From Paramarasmius palmivorus (lineage: Eukaryota; Basidiomycota; Agaricomycetes; Agaricales; Marasmiaceae), in contig JAYKXP010000069.1 in assembly GCA_037176845.1 (NCBI GenBank), positions 62,001 through 126,000 of the forward strand: DNA of 64,000 nt, given 5' to 3'. The position numbers were made by a program, and so were the translations under genes. Every line of letters starts with the position of its first letter. Position 1 is the first letter of the stretch. The notes below the pieces were generated by a model, which was not told the DNA's origin, ran no database searches, and saw only the letters and a list, made by a program, of their open reading frames with translations. Positions 13,160 through 24,226 of the stretch are shown piece by piece.

Positions 13160-15480
13160 TGGAGGCGTCGGTTGGCGGAATGCCCCGGGAACCCTTACGC
13201 AGCTCATGAGGAGCTTGGGGTATGGATCTGGAGGATGTGTAGGGCTACGAGGCGGTAGGGGGTGCGGAGAGTGAACGTTTGGACATCGAGGAAGGCAGGT
13301 GTGCAGGCGACAGGAAAGAATGGTTTTTTCAAGCTTGCCAATTCAAAAAAAAACGGCTAGGATGGGACTTGAGCTAGGTTTCATTGCCTCTGTAGATAAT
13401 CCCACGTCAGTAAGACGCGTCGAAAAAGTGGAGGATAGTGTGTACTTACCCAACGGTGTCATACCAGAAAGCCAACTCGACCGTCGATGCTACGATGCCC
13501 ATTCTTGTATCCAAAACCCTATCGTCACCCCATGCACCACCGTGAATGCATTCGCGATTTGGGGAAAGGCATGGAACAAGGCTCGACAGCTAGCGAAGGG
13601 AGTAGGTGTAACCGTGTATGCTTGGGATTTTCGGTGGCGATAGGAAGGGCCATATAAGGAGAAGTAGGCTGGGACCATCGTGGAGAGGTCCATCGTGCGG
13701 AGTCTTGTGAGGTGGGCACGGGAAACGTGTAGTATTGGGACTAGGGTGCGGGGACCGACCACGGGTCACTGAACGCATTACAATGTGAATGGAAGGTTTG
13801 AAAGGGATGTGTATAGCGCATATCGCGGGAGGAGGAAAATTGCAGCCTGATTGAGGTGGTTGAGGTATTATAACGATTTGAGCTTGGACTGAAAGGGAAT
13901 GGGGTCGACGTGGTGTCGAGGAGCGCGTTTGGAAAGGTGATGGAAAGCTTTTGGACAATCCATAAATAGGAATACGTCTTCAAAGGTTTAGATGGCATTT
14001 TGGGGCTTGTTATTGCCTAGGAGGAGCGATGAGTGACGGCGAAAAACGGCAAGAGTAGCAAACATACCGACAGTCATGCCGTGGATAATTCTATTGTATC
14101 TTGGATTCGATTTTGCTGAGTTGCTGAAAGGTATGTTAGATCTAAGAGCAGTATACAGAAAGTTTGATCTTACCTTTCTATGCCCACTGAGATGAACGCG
14201 TTGAAGGTAGTCTCCCCTAGGCAGACATCGGCGCTCGACTACTCGCTTGATAAGAGTCTGCTAGGAATTCGGGTCCCTTACCCGTACCTTCCCTCGAGCT
14301 TTCCGCGAATCCGTATATGGCAATAAGATAAGTCATGTGATGTAAATTTGCTTGAGGGCAGGCTGATGTCGGTGGGTTCTGCGCCGAACTCTGCAACCTA
14401 AACTGGCGCTATGATCAACAGTGCTTTCGTTCTGTCAGTGTAAGTCGAGGTTTCACCCACATAATGGGCTTTATTTCTCACATTTTTTCTTTTGCGACGT
14501 GCTCTGGTCGTGATAGACTCTGCACCTCCATCAATTTCTCAATAGAGATCAGTTTCGACTAGAGGCTGGCGAACTTGGTGCCGACCCGAGCCCAATGCGT
14601 GGCAGTCTCAGTATATTCTGTGGCTCAGCATGCGTTGAATCCGTACATGAATAAGTCTATACACTCACAAACATGGCAGTTTTAGCACCCCGAACGCCCA
14701 TACGCAAGAATCCAGATGCCACTACGCACTCTGGACTTCTAATTCGACTCGTTTCGATAACTTCTTTCGTACTTCTTCGACAAACTATTCTAGTTGCGAA
14801 TCACGATCATAACCTCGAGTAAATATTAGTTCATTGAGGAGCAACTGGATATCCCACTAAAACATAACTCAGCACCAGATTGTTCAATGTTCCAAGTCCT
14901 TACCGCCGCTCAGGAAAAGGAAGACTTGAATAAGCTTGAATCTTCATGAACTATATCAATATATAGGTACTCTACAATATTTATCCCCAAAAATGGACAG
15001 TGCTTGCGACGAAATGCACCAGAGTTGAACTCGTTATCTACCATTTTAGGCTTATCAAACCGATAATCAAACCCCCATATGGGAATCATGTGACATATAT
15101 TCGAGGTACGGGTTTGGACCCGGAAAAAAGTACAGACTACGTTGAAGGAGGTGGTCATTGTGAGAAGAGAAGCGCCGGACGCTTCCACTTTGACCACCAC
15201 CTCTTGTCCAGCCAATGCTCCTTGAACATTCCCAATCCACCATACACTCATCTTATCTGACCCCGCCATAGGTATGTCCTTTTCAACCTACATACCTGGT
15301 AGCATGCTCAGCCCATCTCTCAGGGCAACACCACGCATCATGCCTTTGGCCTCGATGCCCCAACTTCCTTCCGTGCTCAGAGTGGGGATTCTGTAGGCTG
15401 AGTAAATAAAGAAAAGGTGTGTTTTCATCCCTTTGCTTCATTTGTTGCTCTCACAACGTCATCACCACCTAGACCTTGAC
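13160..15480. repeat. Decayed repeat block D
   Basis: This is a third long copy of the block A/C family. It shares CAGTAAGACGCGTCGAAAAA (13408), a GGGCACGGGAAACGTGTAG stretch, AGCGATGAGTGACGGCGAAA near 14025, GAGGTGGTCATTGTGAGAAG (15140), a reduced GCCGGAC box and GGCTGAGTAAATAAAG in the order seen in A and C. It is longer because about 0.9 kb of unrelated sequence (about 14200-15100) separates two parts. No intact open frame remains. Confidence 0.5.
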
Positions 15481-16146
15481 CAGCCTCAATATCAGGATTC
15501 AGATGCGCATGCCTCAACCTCGGTCACCCTACGACATCAGAATCCTCGATCTTTGACATATCCATCACTCTATCCCCTCCCTACCTGCACTAGAACCAAA
15601 AGCAACATTGCAGTCCCACCTCCAGAGCCCACACCACTTCTCCATTCCTGCTATTTCGGCACTACCTCAAAACTATGCCCTGTATCCCCTGCCAAACTCA
15701 GCATCCCATACCCATACCCACACACTAGGCATAACCACGGCTCCTGCCCATCCGACTCAGCACTCTCCGCCGCTAGCAACGATTTCACAGCTACGCAAAT
15801 TGCCAAACCTAAACCCAAGCCCCAAAAACTCAAGGAACGATTGCGCACGCAGGTATCCAAGTCAGGGGTGTCGATAAAGATGGATTACGGGCTATTACTT
15901 TAGAGCTTCTGGGGATGTGGGTCTTGACCAAAGAGTGACAGGTTAGATTTGCGTACACAGACAGGAACAACTACACCATGGGTACCAGTCACGTCAAATG
16001 CCATTCACAATTTTCGTCTGCCACGCCGGCGGGTATAAAAACTGTTTTTACACTACTTAGAAGGTGTACACATGATATTTAGGCCAATCAAAATAGATTA
16101 ATGCAACACAGAACATGTAAACAAGAATGTTGATCTATGTAACATT
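15481..16146. other. Low-complexity, Pro/Ser/Thr-biased open frame, probably not a gene
   Basis: A 156-codon plus-strand frame (15433-15903) starts inside repeat block D and is rich in Pro, Ser, Thr and His because the DNA is C-rich and T-poor on this strand. It has no domain, and an equally open frame overlaps it. The remainder to 16146 shows no gene. Confidence 0.4.
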
Positions 16147-16760
16147 TCAGTGCACCACCTCAATCGACATCTGCAATATCTGGTCCATCTGAGCACGGGC
16201 TATTCTTGCTTGATGATACTCTTGTATGGCCTGAAAACAACGAGTGATATGCGCGGATCCATCGCATCCTCTCCTCGAATTCCAATGGAAGTGTGAATGG
16301 ATGGGCCAACCCAACACTAATGTCGATAGCCAAAGTCTCATCACCTTGGGAACGTTCTGTGTTAGAGTGGTACATCAAAGGAAGAACAGGGAAACTCACC
16401 ATCATTTTCAACCTCCTCAAAACGCGTGTTACGACCAACAACTTTGAGAATTGTATGCCCAAGAGATCGGGCCAGATCCAATGACAAGGGATCAAAGCCT
16501 TGGTGACGATTGAGCATTTCAATCACATCATGGGCGTTGCGATCCCACCAATCATGCCATACTGTGATAGAAGTCTCGAACAACGGAAGGCCCAGCCTCC
16601 GCCGCTCATCCTCCGACATCTCCTCTTTCCCAGTGGAGTCAAGCGACCAATAGTACCATCTCCCTCCCAGCCAAGCATCCCACCTGTTTTCATCATTGGA
16701 GGGGCAGGGGATCGGTCGGATGAAGAGGTATACCGGGGTGTCGGTGGGGGTGTCAGTGGA
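16147..16760 (-). pseudogene. C-terminal fragment of the left-edge gene family
   Basis: The frame reads TDTPVYLFIRPIPCPSNDEN, then YYWSLDSTGKEEMSEDERRR, HDVIEMLNRHQGFDPLSLDL and an intron (GTGAGTTTCCCT...ACACAG). It ends with EEFEERMRWIRAYH-like sequence, a one-base shift, and IARAQMDQILQ before the stop at 16147. Positions 16617-16757 match 1-150 closely at DNA level. The N-terminal two thirds are missing: similarity stops near 16757, where the ATTATAAT-rich block begins. It is therefore a truncated relic, and the break may mark an insertion junction. Confidence 0.7.
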
Positions 16761-16839
16761 TGTGAGGAGTACGTGTAGGATTACTATAATACACACCAGG
16801 AAACCAACCCCGCTGGGTTATAAAACGACCTTCTCTTCC

Positions 16840-18060
16840 ACACTATAAGTACATTATATTATCTCCTTTGCCAAATAATAATACACTCCTCAGGTTCAAT
16901 TATATTTCACACCTAATACAATAATAATTCAACACCTCCGCCAGCCAAACCGCCAGTGTAGCTGAAAGAAATCACGTGTCTTTTGATCGAATTATTATTT
17001 TACTGTTCCAGTGCGTCGCCCACCTCACCATTATGCATCCCAGAGCACATTATAACTGCCTGCATTATTATTCATCACTTCCGTATAATAATTATCCGGG
17101 ACGACGGCCATATCCCCCAGCGCCCCAGGTCGTATTATAATTCCTCACATTATAATTTGGTGTTCCCATTCCCTGGGTCGCCCACCTCATCCAACACCAC
17201 AGGGCGTATTATAACACACCGCATCATTATTCCGCACTCCAGTCACTATGCACCCCCGGGCGAATTATAACTCTCCTCATTATTATTGTCTAGTCTAGTA
17301 CGTCCCCACCGCATCCGTCACTATGCACCCCTGGGCGAATTATAACTCTCCACATTATTATTGTCCAGTACGTCCCCACCGCATCCTGCGCCGCAGGTTG
17401 CATTATAACAGTCCTCATTAATATTCGGTACTACCACATCATAATTTGCAGTAGGGTGCGGCCAATTATAACTTACCACATTATTATTTCGCACTCCCGT
17501 GCCATGGCAATTCCCGCATGTTAATCGCCTCACTATGCGCCCTAGGGCGAATTATAACTCTGTCCATCCTTATTCAGTGCGCTCGAATAATAATATCGTA
17601 GTATCCCAGCACGTCCGAATTATAATATCTGCATGACGGCTTGAGATCATTTCCAGGTACTCAATCATTATCCGAAATATCATATCCGAGAACTATCATA
17701 TCTGAGAACTATCATATCTGAGAACTATCATATCCGAACCCTATCATTTCCGAAAACTTTCACACCCTAAAACACGAATATTAACGCGTTATGATCTCGT
17801 GGCTGCTCTTGTCATTCTTTAGGCCTTTCCATGCTGAACCATGATGCCGCCGTTTCCATCGACTAGTACCACCCGAAACATATCGCTGACATACCCCTGA
17901 CGGATTATAAACGCAATTGTCCAAATAATAATTAGCCCCAACCAGAGAAATACCTGTTAGCACATAATAATATGCACCAACCATCTCAGGCAAGTTACTT
18001 TACGCACAACGAGCCATTTATAAAATGTTCATGCACAACCACTCAATTATAAAACGTACA
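16840..18060. repeat. Dense array of ATTATAAT / AATAATTATT motifs
   Basis: More than twenty-five copies of short AT motifs (CGAATTATAAC, CATTATTATTC, AAATAATAAT, CCAATTATAAAAC) lie in both orientations, separated by 15-40 bp of GC-rich sequence. A longer unit, ATGCACCCCKGGGCGAATTATAAC, occurs at about 17250, 17323 and (changed) 17536. The same motifs recur more thinly up to 34.25 kb and are nearly absent elsewhere in the window. This is what subterminal transposase-binding arrays of large DNA transposons look like; that reading is inference. No gene is present here. Confidence 0.75.
17674..17765 (+). repeat. 16-bp tandem repeat, about 5 units
   Basis: The unit CATATCTGAGAACTAT repeats head to tail about five times with the variants CATATCCGAGAACTAT, CATATCCGAACCCTAT and CATTTCCGAAAACTTT. 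It lies at the inner edge of the AT-motif array, downstream of the KDZ transposase gene's stop codon. Confidence 0.8.
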
Positions 18061-18119
18061 TCCCAGTCCGAGTTAGAATACAGCGTCAACTTCAACACCC
18101 TCGTAAAACATGCATGTAT

Positions 18120-21100
18120 CTATTCTTCAACTCCAGCCAACTTTTCTGCCTGGCCTCCATCGGCATCGGCATCTCCATTGAGTTCCACCTCCAGACTACC
18201 GAGTGATCTGATGTCCTGAGGCGTTAGCGACTTGCGGTTGTCGATCCAACGCACCACAGCACTCGCTCGTTCGCGAATGGCACTCCATTTGCCTTCCCAC
18301 AGATGAGCGCGTTGTAATTCCATTTGAGCCTGTTGATATGAGTAAGCCTTTAACCCTTCCAATAATTCAGAGCTGGTGTCATTTCGGCCAGAGCTCTGAG
18401 ACATCCACCACCGTGCTTGGTACCGGCAAAATTCGATAGCTCTGCGCATCTCCTCCTGAACAAGTATGACCTCCTCCCGAGCTCTGTGTGCTCGTGCACG
18501 GGCCTTGCACCACTCAACACGCAAACCTGAAAAACTGTCAGCTCATATGTAAGACACCGACCAGTATCACACATACTCGCTTCTATTTCCTGGGTAGAAT
18601 CTTCATCGTGAGAATGAGAAGGAGGTACAGCGTCACCTTCCTCTGACGGCCACACCACATACCAAATCCACGAAATCATCTGCAGCCTGCTTTCTCCACG
18701 GTTCAGTACACGATGATGCGGCGCAGTCGGCACGTTCTGCCCATGGAGAACTTCGTTGATGGCCTCCTGGCTTACACCGGCACGCTCGTAGGACTGTTGC
18801 AACTCCTCGATCTCTGCCGCCTGAAGTGCTCGCTCTCCAAAGCCACGAATCTCCTCTGGCTTGAGAACGCGAAACGTCTCTTCCCATGAACCTGGTCCTC
18901 GGAGTCGAAGCATGGAATCCCTCGCTCGGTTGTATGCCAACTCCAGGGCCTTGACACGCGCCTCGACCTGATCCTTGAAGTAATTCATTTTCCGGTACAT
19001 TCCTTGAGATGGCGCCGCCCTGGGAGTATATTGATATACCGCTCCTCGTGACCGGAGCTGACCTTGAAGTTGAATTAGGATATCAAAGGCCTGAACTGCA
19101 CGAGTACGACTTTCTAGTTGTATGACTTCTGGTGGACAAAGTTCAGAACGCTGGGGCTCGTCGAAAGAGCTCGGGAGAAACAGATCCAAGTCTTCAGCAT
19201 TGCAGTCGAGATTCGCGTGGGTGGAAATATAACTGAGTGCCTTTGGCATGTGGGCTGCTTGGGCATCGCGGAGTTTCCTGATCCGGCGAAGAACCGAAGT
19301 CCGAGACTTGGCTATGGTGGTTTCTTGGTATTCGCTCAGCGCTTTTCGGCCCAGTGTTGCCGTGATTAGGCGTCTGTAGCTTGTGATGAGAACAATGCCG
19401 AAAGTCACAACCTATGACACATACTGGTCTTTCTCGATCTCCAAGGCTTCCAAAACCATCCAGTTCGCGGTCAATCCATTCGAACTCCCCAGCCCCTTCA
19501 CCTCCTGCTGATGATCTTCCTCGGCTAGCTTGAGCTTGAATTTGGTGAATGACATCGCTATAGAGTGCTTGGTTAGAGATGACACTGTAGTTGACAAATG
19601 CCCAACATACTTGAAGTTGGAACCTCATAAGGACAACTCCTGCTTTGCCCTTCTTCCCATGCAACCACATCAGCCTCCCAAGCCGCAAGTTGTGTCGGAT
19701 TTTGAGCTCTCAAGGCTTCGGTGAAAGCCTCGAATGCCAAGGTGTGAGCAATCGCCTCTGGTAACACTCTTACGAGCCTCCTAGTGAGACTATCGCCTAA
19801 AGAACAGATGGCAATGAGATATATGATATGAGATAAACGACTAATGTTAGACTGAACTCACATAGATTAATCATCTTGCGCCAGTTCCAATAGTTGCAGC
19901 AATCATCCATCGTGTCCCAGCGGCCACCAGCACTCATCATCGACAAGCTACGAGCGGTGTCATTCAACCAAGACCATAACCGTTCTGGAGCTTCACCATC
20001 CGTTAATCCGACTCCAGGTGTAAAGTTGTACGCAAAGGTGGCGAAACATTTCTCGACGTGGGCAGGCAAGTGGAACTTCGGCACCTTGAATGTGAACTGT
20101 TGCCATGACGGTCGATGAAGGTAGACTGGCATGGCCGCCATACGAGTAAGGAAGTGCTTGCCCCACTGGCAAGCGATATCGTACGAGATGATGATCAGCA
20201 TCGCGAGACAGCCGATGATACTGGAGAGAAGGATATAGTCCATGTTACAGTACCTATCAGGACATCAGCTGGTAGGTTCAAATAATAATGCGTCATGAAC
20301 TCACCGCTCTCCCACCTGCAGATCACCCATGCCGTTGGCACGGAACGTTTCGTGCCGTGAGCAAGTCACCGATCCAACTCCCGTTGCACGCAAACCCTTT
20401 GTCTTCTTTTTGTTGGCGTTCCATATAGCATTGAACCCGACGCAGTGGCTTATCTGGAAAACACTTATCAAATTAATGAGATTGCGGTGAAGCGGAAACT
20501 GACCTCCTCTTGGCTTGCATGGCTGGCCATTACCTTCAGATAAGGCTCATGGTCCAGTGTGCAACCCCAACCAGGACCTAGTGGCGGGTCACGGCTATCG
20601 TTTGCTCGGGCTCTGGCCTTTTGCTTGAAATTGGCATCGGTAGCCAATAGCAAATTATAAATCCACCTGCTAGCCTTGAGACTCAGGTCGTGCAAATAAT
20701 AAAACCAAGCGCACCTCATCTTTGAACATGTCTTCTCCCAACCGTTTGGCAGATTGATGCCGGGATGCGGACATGCGCGGCAGAGTACCATCGCACCCCC
20801 TTTCTGCGTACCACTCAGACCAGACGGGTCATGACCTCGTCCAAATCTCTTTCCGGTCTTGATATGTCGCCATTCTCGTAGCATCTCTCGGAATTGTTGT
20901 AGGCGATCCTATGGAAGAGTGAGCAAAGGTAACATATGTACGAACATTGAACCCACCGGAAGCTCGACTAGCCCCGAACCGTCAGTTATTTGTTCCAGCG
21001 AGCGATAGAAGTCAGTTGGTGGAAGCTGACCCTGAAGATTGAGGATGTGAAAGTTTCGGAGTGCTTCAAAGGTTGCTGCCGTCTGCGGCAGTTTATATGA

Positions 21101-22007
21101 TGCCGGCCACCATCCAATTTCAAGTAGCTGAAGGTGACGCTCTGTAGTGTGAATGAGCTGAAGAGTAGGGTAAGCCCTCGTTCACAAACATACCCAAAGC
21201 ATCTTCACATCCGCAGAAGTAAAGATCCACAACATGAAACCCATTCCAGGATAGAACACAAAAACCTTGCTCCCGAGCCTGGATTGGGTTTATACACTTC
21301 TCGCCGGGTGGGTGTCGTCCTAGCAAAACACGAAGGCCGAGATGACGAAGAGTTGTTTGCTGGAAATGGTAACCATTCCATTCCTACCAGACACAAATAA
21401 GCCCGGGCTCCAATACCGGATACAGAGACTTCTCACCTCGACACGATGTAGTGGATGATGCTGATGGTGATATAGCATGCACCGGTGACACACCATTTGC
21501 AGGCCGAAGCAATCCAAACAGCGAACGGCGGCACCAGGCTCCAGGCAGTAAGAGCAGCGACCGTCGAAACCACGGCCACGACCTTCACAAGTCAACACCG
21601 AGTCGAGGTAGCTGTCCCGGTGTATCTCTTTCCAAGTTAGTAGTGGAGCATCCTGCAAAGTAAAAGATTAATAACATACCTATGAAGGGACGAAAAATAA
21701 AACGCACCGAGTCTAGGTATCTCTTCGCCTTGACCTTTACTTTGATATTCCCCAGCTCCTCCGCTATCGCCTCTTCTTCCTGTGCAGCCGGCAACGAACC
21801 TCCGATATCGCTCTCCCCAGTATGTAGACTGTCGTCCGGCCAGGCGCCAGGCATCGATGCCTTGAGTTTGACCGCATGAGCTTGCCCCTTCTTGACCTGT
21901 ATACGCGTGCCAGTGGAAGTGACAGAGATATAACTACCACTGCCAGTTTTGCGGGACGAATGTTGTACACGAGCCTGGAGCTTTTGGTCTAGTTTTTTTC
22001 GCGGCAT
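18120..22007 (-). CDS. KDZ-family transposase with CxC2 cysteine cluster
   Basis: Eleven exons join in phase into about 1,119 residues: 22007-21708, 21652-21437, 21383-21194, 21141-20957, 20908-20504, 20453-20305, 20253-19862, 19796-19611, 19557-19425, 19373-18577 and 18526-18120. Around residues 125-172 a Cys/His cluster (CSYC..CLDC..CHRC..HHQHHPLH) is the CxC2 domain. Then come VCRACP-like LCRACPHPGINLP, LLATDANF (about 392), GVGSVTCSRHE and YCNMDY. SYDIACQWGKHF (about 507), FHLPAHVEKC and GVGLTDGEAPERLWSWLND (about 570) follow. These are KDZ (Kyakuja-Dileera-Zisupton) signatures, with Asp, Asp and Glu as the likely RNase H-fold catalytic triad. A long coiled Arg/Glu-rich tail follows. No stop or frameshift is seen. 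Another 48-bp in-frame intron may lie in exon 5. An alternative in-frame ATG lies at 22061. Confidence 0.9.
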
Positions 22008-22011
22008 TGTA

Positions 22012-22105
22012 TGTCGCGAAGTAGGATTAGGGTTGGCATTGGCAGTAGGGTTAGGTTTCAACCTCTGGAAGGAAGTAGTAGGGTTGGCATTGGCATTAGG
22101 GTTAG
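22012..22105 (+). repeat. Telomere-like degenerate TTAGGG / TTGGCATTGGCA repeat
   Basis: The sequence TAGGATTAGGGTTGGCATTGGCAGTAGGGTTAGG and a second copy 55 bp on (TTGGCATTGGCATTAGGGTTAGG) lie at the 5' end of the KDZ gene. In the transposase strand they would encode a PNPTANANPNP-type leader if the upstream ATG at 22061 were used. The TTAGGG units match the usual fungal telomere repeat but are interspersed, so this is an interstitial low-complexity tract. Confidence 0.6.
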
Positions 22106-22109
22106 GTTC

Positions 22110-22598
22110 CTCCGGAAGGTCGTTCTAGAACAGCGCTCTAGATCATGGATACTTTGGGAAACGTACATCAACATTCGGCAACAACCGATTTATAAATCAG
22201 GTCCTATGTTGCTTCTCTAACTCAAACGTCCACCAACCAAACATGTAACGATTCCCCGAACTACAAAGGTGTCAGGTATTCAAAATCATTATTACTCGAA
22301 TTGTTGAAGGGTACTAACAGATCTTGAACTGTTTACCAGCGTCACTCACACCCAATCAAAAATTTGGGATCGCGAAGCACATTATTATTCTTTGCCCGCT
22401 TGACGTCTTCGACGATTCACAGTCCCGGAGCTTCATCGCCTCGTGTCCTCAAATCCTTCCACATTATTATTCGTCCAAGATCGGAGATTCGAGAGGCCCC
22501 AAATAAGTCACTACATCCAGAGGACCTTAAAAGGCTTCGGTACTCAATCTTCTTCCCCATCATCTTGAAGTCGAACCACCATCTTCAACAACAGCACC
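22110..22598. promoter_or_regulatory. Divergent intergenic region between KDZ gene and RNase H1-N-like gene
   Basis: About 500 bp separate two divergent start codons. The stretch holds AT motifs of the array family (ATCATTATTACTCG, ACATTATTATTCTTTG, ACATTATTATTCGTCC) spaced about 85 bp apart. It probably serves as a shared promoter region; the motifs could act as transposase-binding or promoter sites. No TATA box was assigned with confidence. Confidence 0.45.
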
Positions 22599-23596
22599 AT
22601 GTCCTTTGATCCCTCTCAGTTAACCCCCCAGCAACTCGCTGGTCTGTCGTCCTTCCTTGCCGCGTTCAGTAAGTACTAGCATTTGTTTTAAAAAAACACC
22701 CGCTCACCACTGATCTCAGATTCGCCAGCGCCGACTCCTGCTCAGCCTCCTCTATCTCAGCCTCCTCTATCTCAGCCTCCTCTATCTCAGCCTCCTCTAT
22801 CTCAGCCTCCTCTATCTCAGCCTCCTCTATCTCAGCCTCGTGTCACCCAGGCACCTCCTTCTACCCCTCCATCTACTCAACCGCCACCACAGCAGCAGCC
22901 TTCCTCTCCTCTGGGAAGCTCCCCGTCAGGTAATGTTTCATTCTCCTTAACGTACCTCGCTCATGTTCTCTTACAGCTACGTTTACGTTTAACCTGTCAG
23001 CAAGCCCACCAGGTGCTTCAGCATCGTCGAGTAAGTCCAGTGCCTCGTCATTTATCAGTTTTACTAATATATGTTGTTCATCAGACACTGCCGCAGACAC
23101 TAACAACACCGGTGAGCATCTCCGTTCATCTGTGAACAGCCGTGCATCACTGACCATTGCTCATTTTAGTCTGTTGTCCCCGCTGCACGATGGTTTTCGT
23201 CCCTAACGCTGTGCCTTCTCCTAACAACCCTGCTGCGCCTCAGCCCACTCCCATTGGCTCTGCCACCCTGGCCAATATTCCGCCAGCTGGAGGTGACGAA
23301 TTCGAGAACCGTTGGTATGCTATCATTCGAGGTCGCAGAATCGGTTGGGTAAAAGGAGAGTAAGTGTCATATACATGTCTCAGAGAGCAGGAAACTGAAT
23401 CTCCCATTTTAGCTCTCGCGCTCGCCGGCTGGTCAGCGGTGCCCCCTTCAACTTCCATCGTGGATTTTCTACAGAGGCCGAAGCTCGTAGCTTTTACGAG
23501 CAACAGTCTTGTATCCCGAATGTCGTCTACGTCACTGGTGAACCTCAGGATGTGGCCGACTTGGTTATTCCCCCCGGCTGCGGTGCCCTTCAGTAG
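22599..23596 (+). CDS. Protein with QPPLS repeats and C-terminal RNase H1 N-terminal/viroplasmin-like domain
   Basis: Six exons join in phase: 22599-22668, 22720-22929, 22977-23030, 23085-23111, 23170-23359 and 23413-23596. The N-terminus (MSFDPSQLTPQQLAGL) leads into six QPPLS repeats and a Pro/Ser-rich linker, then CCPRC. The C-terminal 70 residues contain WYAIIRGRRIGW, LVSGAPFNFHRGF, STEAEARSFYEQQ and end in a short acidic tail. That is the pattern of the hybrid-binding domain found at the N-terminus of RNase H1 and in viroplasmin-like proteins: WY-hydrophobic-GR-x-G, then V-x-G, then F-x-T/S-x-x-x-A-x-x-F. No catalytic RNase H domain follows. The gene starts 592 bp from the KDZ start and is divergent to it. 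A role in binding RNA:DNA or other nucleic acid is inference. Confidence 0.78.
22743..22850 (+). repeat. 15-bp coding minisatellite (QPPLS repeats)
   Basis: CAGCCTCCTCTATCT repeats six times without change, then degenerates. The unit is in frame and makes QPPLS six times. Perfect identity between units implies recent expansion or homogenisation. Confidence 0.9.
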
Positions 23597-24226
23597 AGAG
23601 TGGCTTGTACTCGCGTTTATCATCGTGATCGTTGCTTATATTTTCCCTTTCTCGCGTGTCCTATATTCTGTATGTCATTGTTGAAACCCCCCAGAAAAGT
23701 CTACTTGCATTTTATTTATACTGCCCACCGTCGTTACTGTTGTTTCTCTCGAATACTGCCTCACTGTCGTTACTGTTGAAAGTCGTGTCCCATGTATCTT
23801 GCCACTGTCTTTACTCGTACCTTGTGTCAATGTGATATTGTGTTCTACCCATATCTTGTCGCTGTGTAACTTTGTGTTGCTTGATTTTTATCTTAAGCTG
23901 TTTGAGGACCGACTTTCAAGCCATTTCCACACCATTTGGGTTACAAATCTTGATCGATTTTGGTCTTTGAGTCACGTGGAACCTAGTAGGCGCTCGTTAA
24001 GCGCGATCTCGGAATTTCGGACAGACCGTCCGACATAAAGAATGTGTCATACAACACGTCTCCTCCATACCATCACCTGGAAAAGCCGACCACTCGCCTC
24101 TAGGACTCTCAGTCTTTCTCTTAATGCCAATATCTTAGCTCAAGATGGACTCAGTAAAATATCAAGCGAGGGTCCCAAGAAACGGCCTTTCGTTTACACT
24201 TTAGTACTGCACTACCACCTACATTC
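23597..24226. other. Intergenic, pyrimidine-rich, no gene seen
   Basis: T/C-rich tracts (23640-23900) produce several spurious hydrophobic open frames on the plus strand. No exon signals could be chained. The last 150 bp probably contain the 5' untranslated region of the next gene. Confidence 0.45.

Noticed and set aside
15433..15903. 156-codon plus-strand open frame
   Set aside because: It starts inside a decayed repeat, has biased low-complexity composition and no domain, and an alternative frame is equally open.
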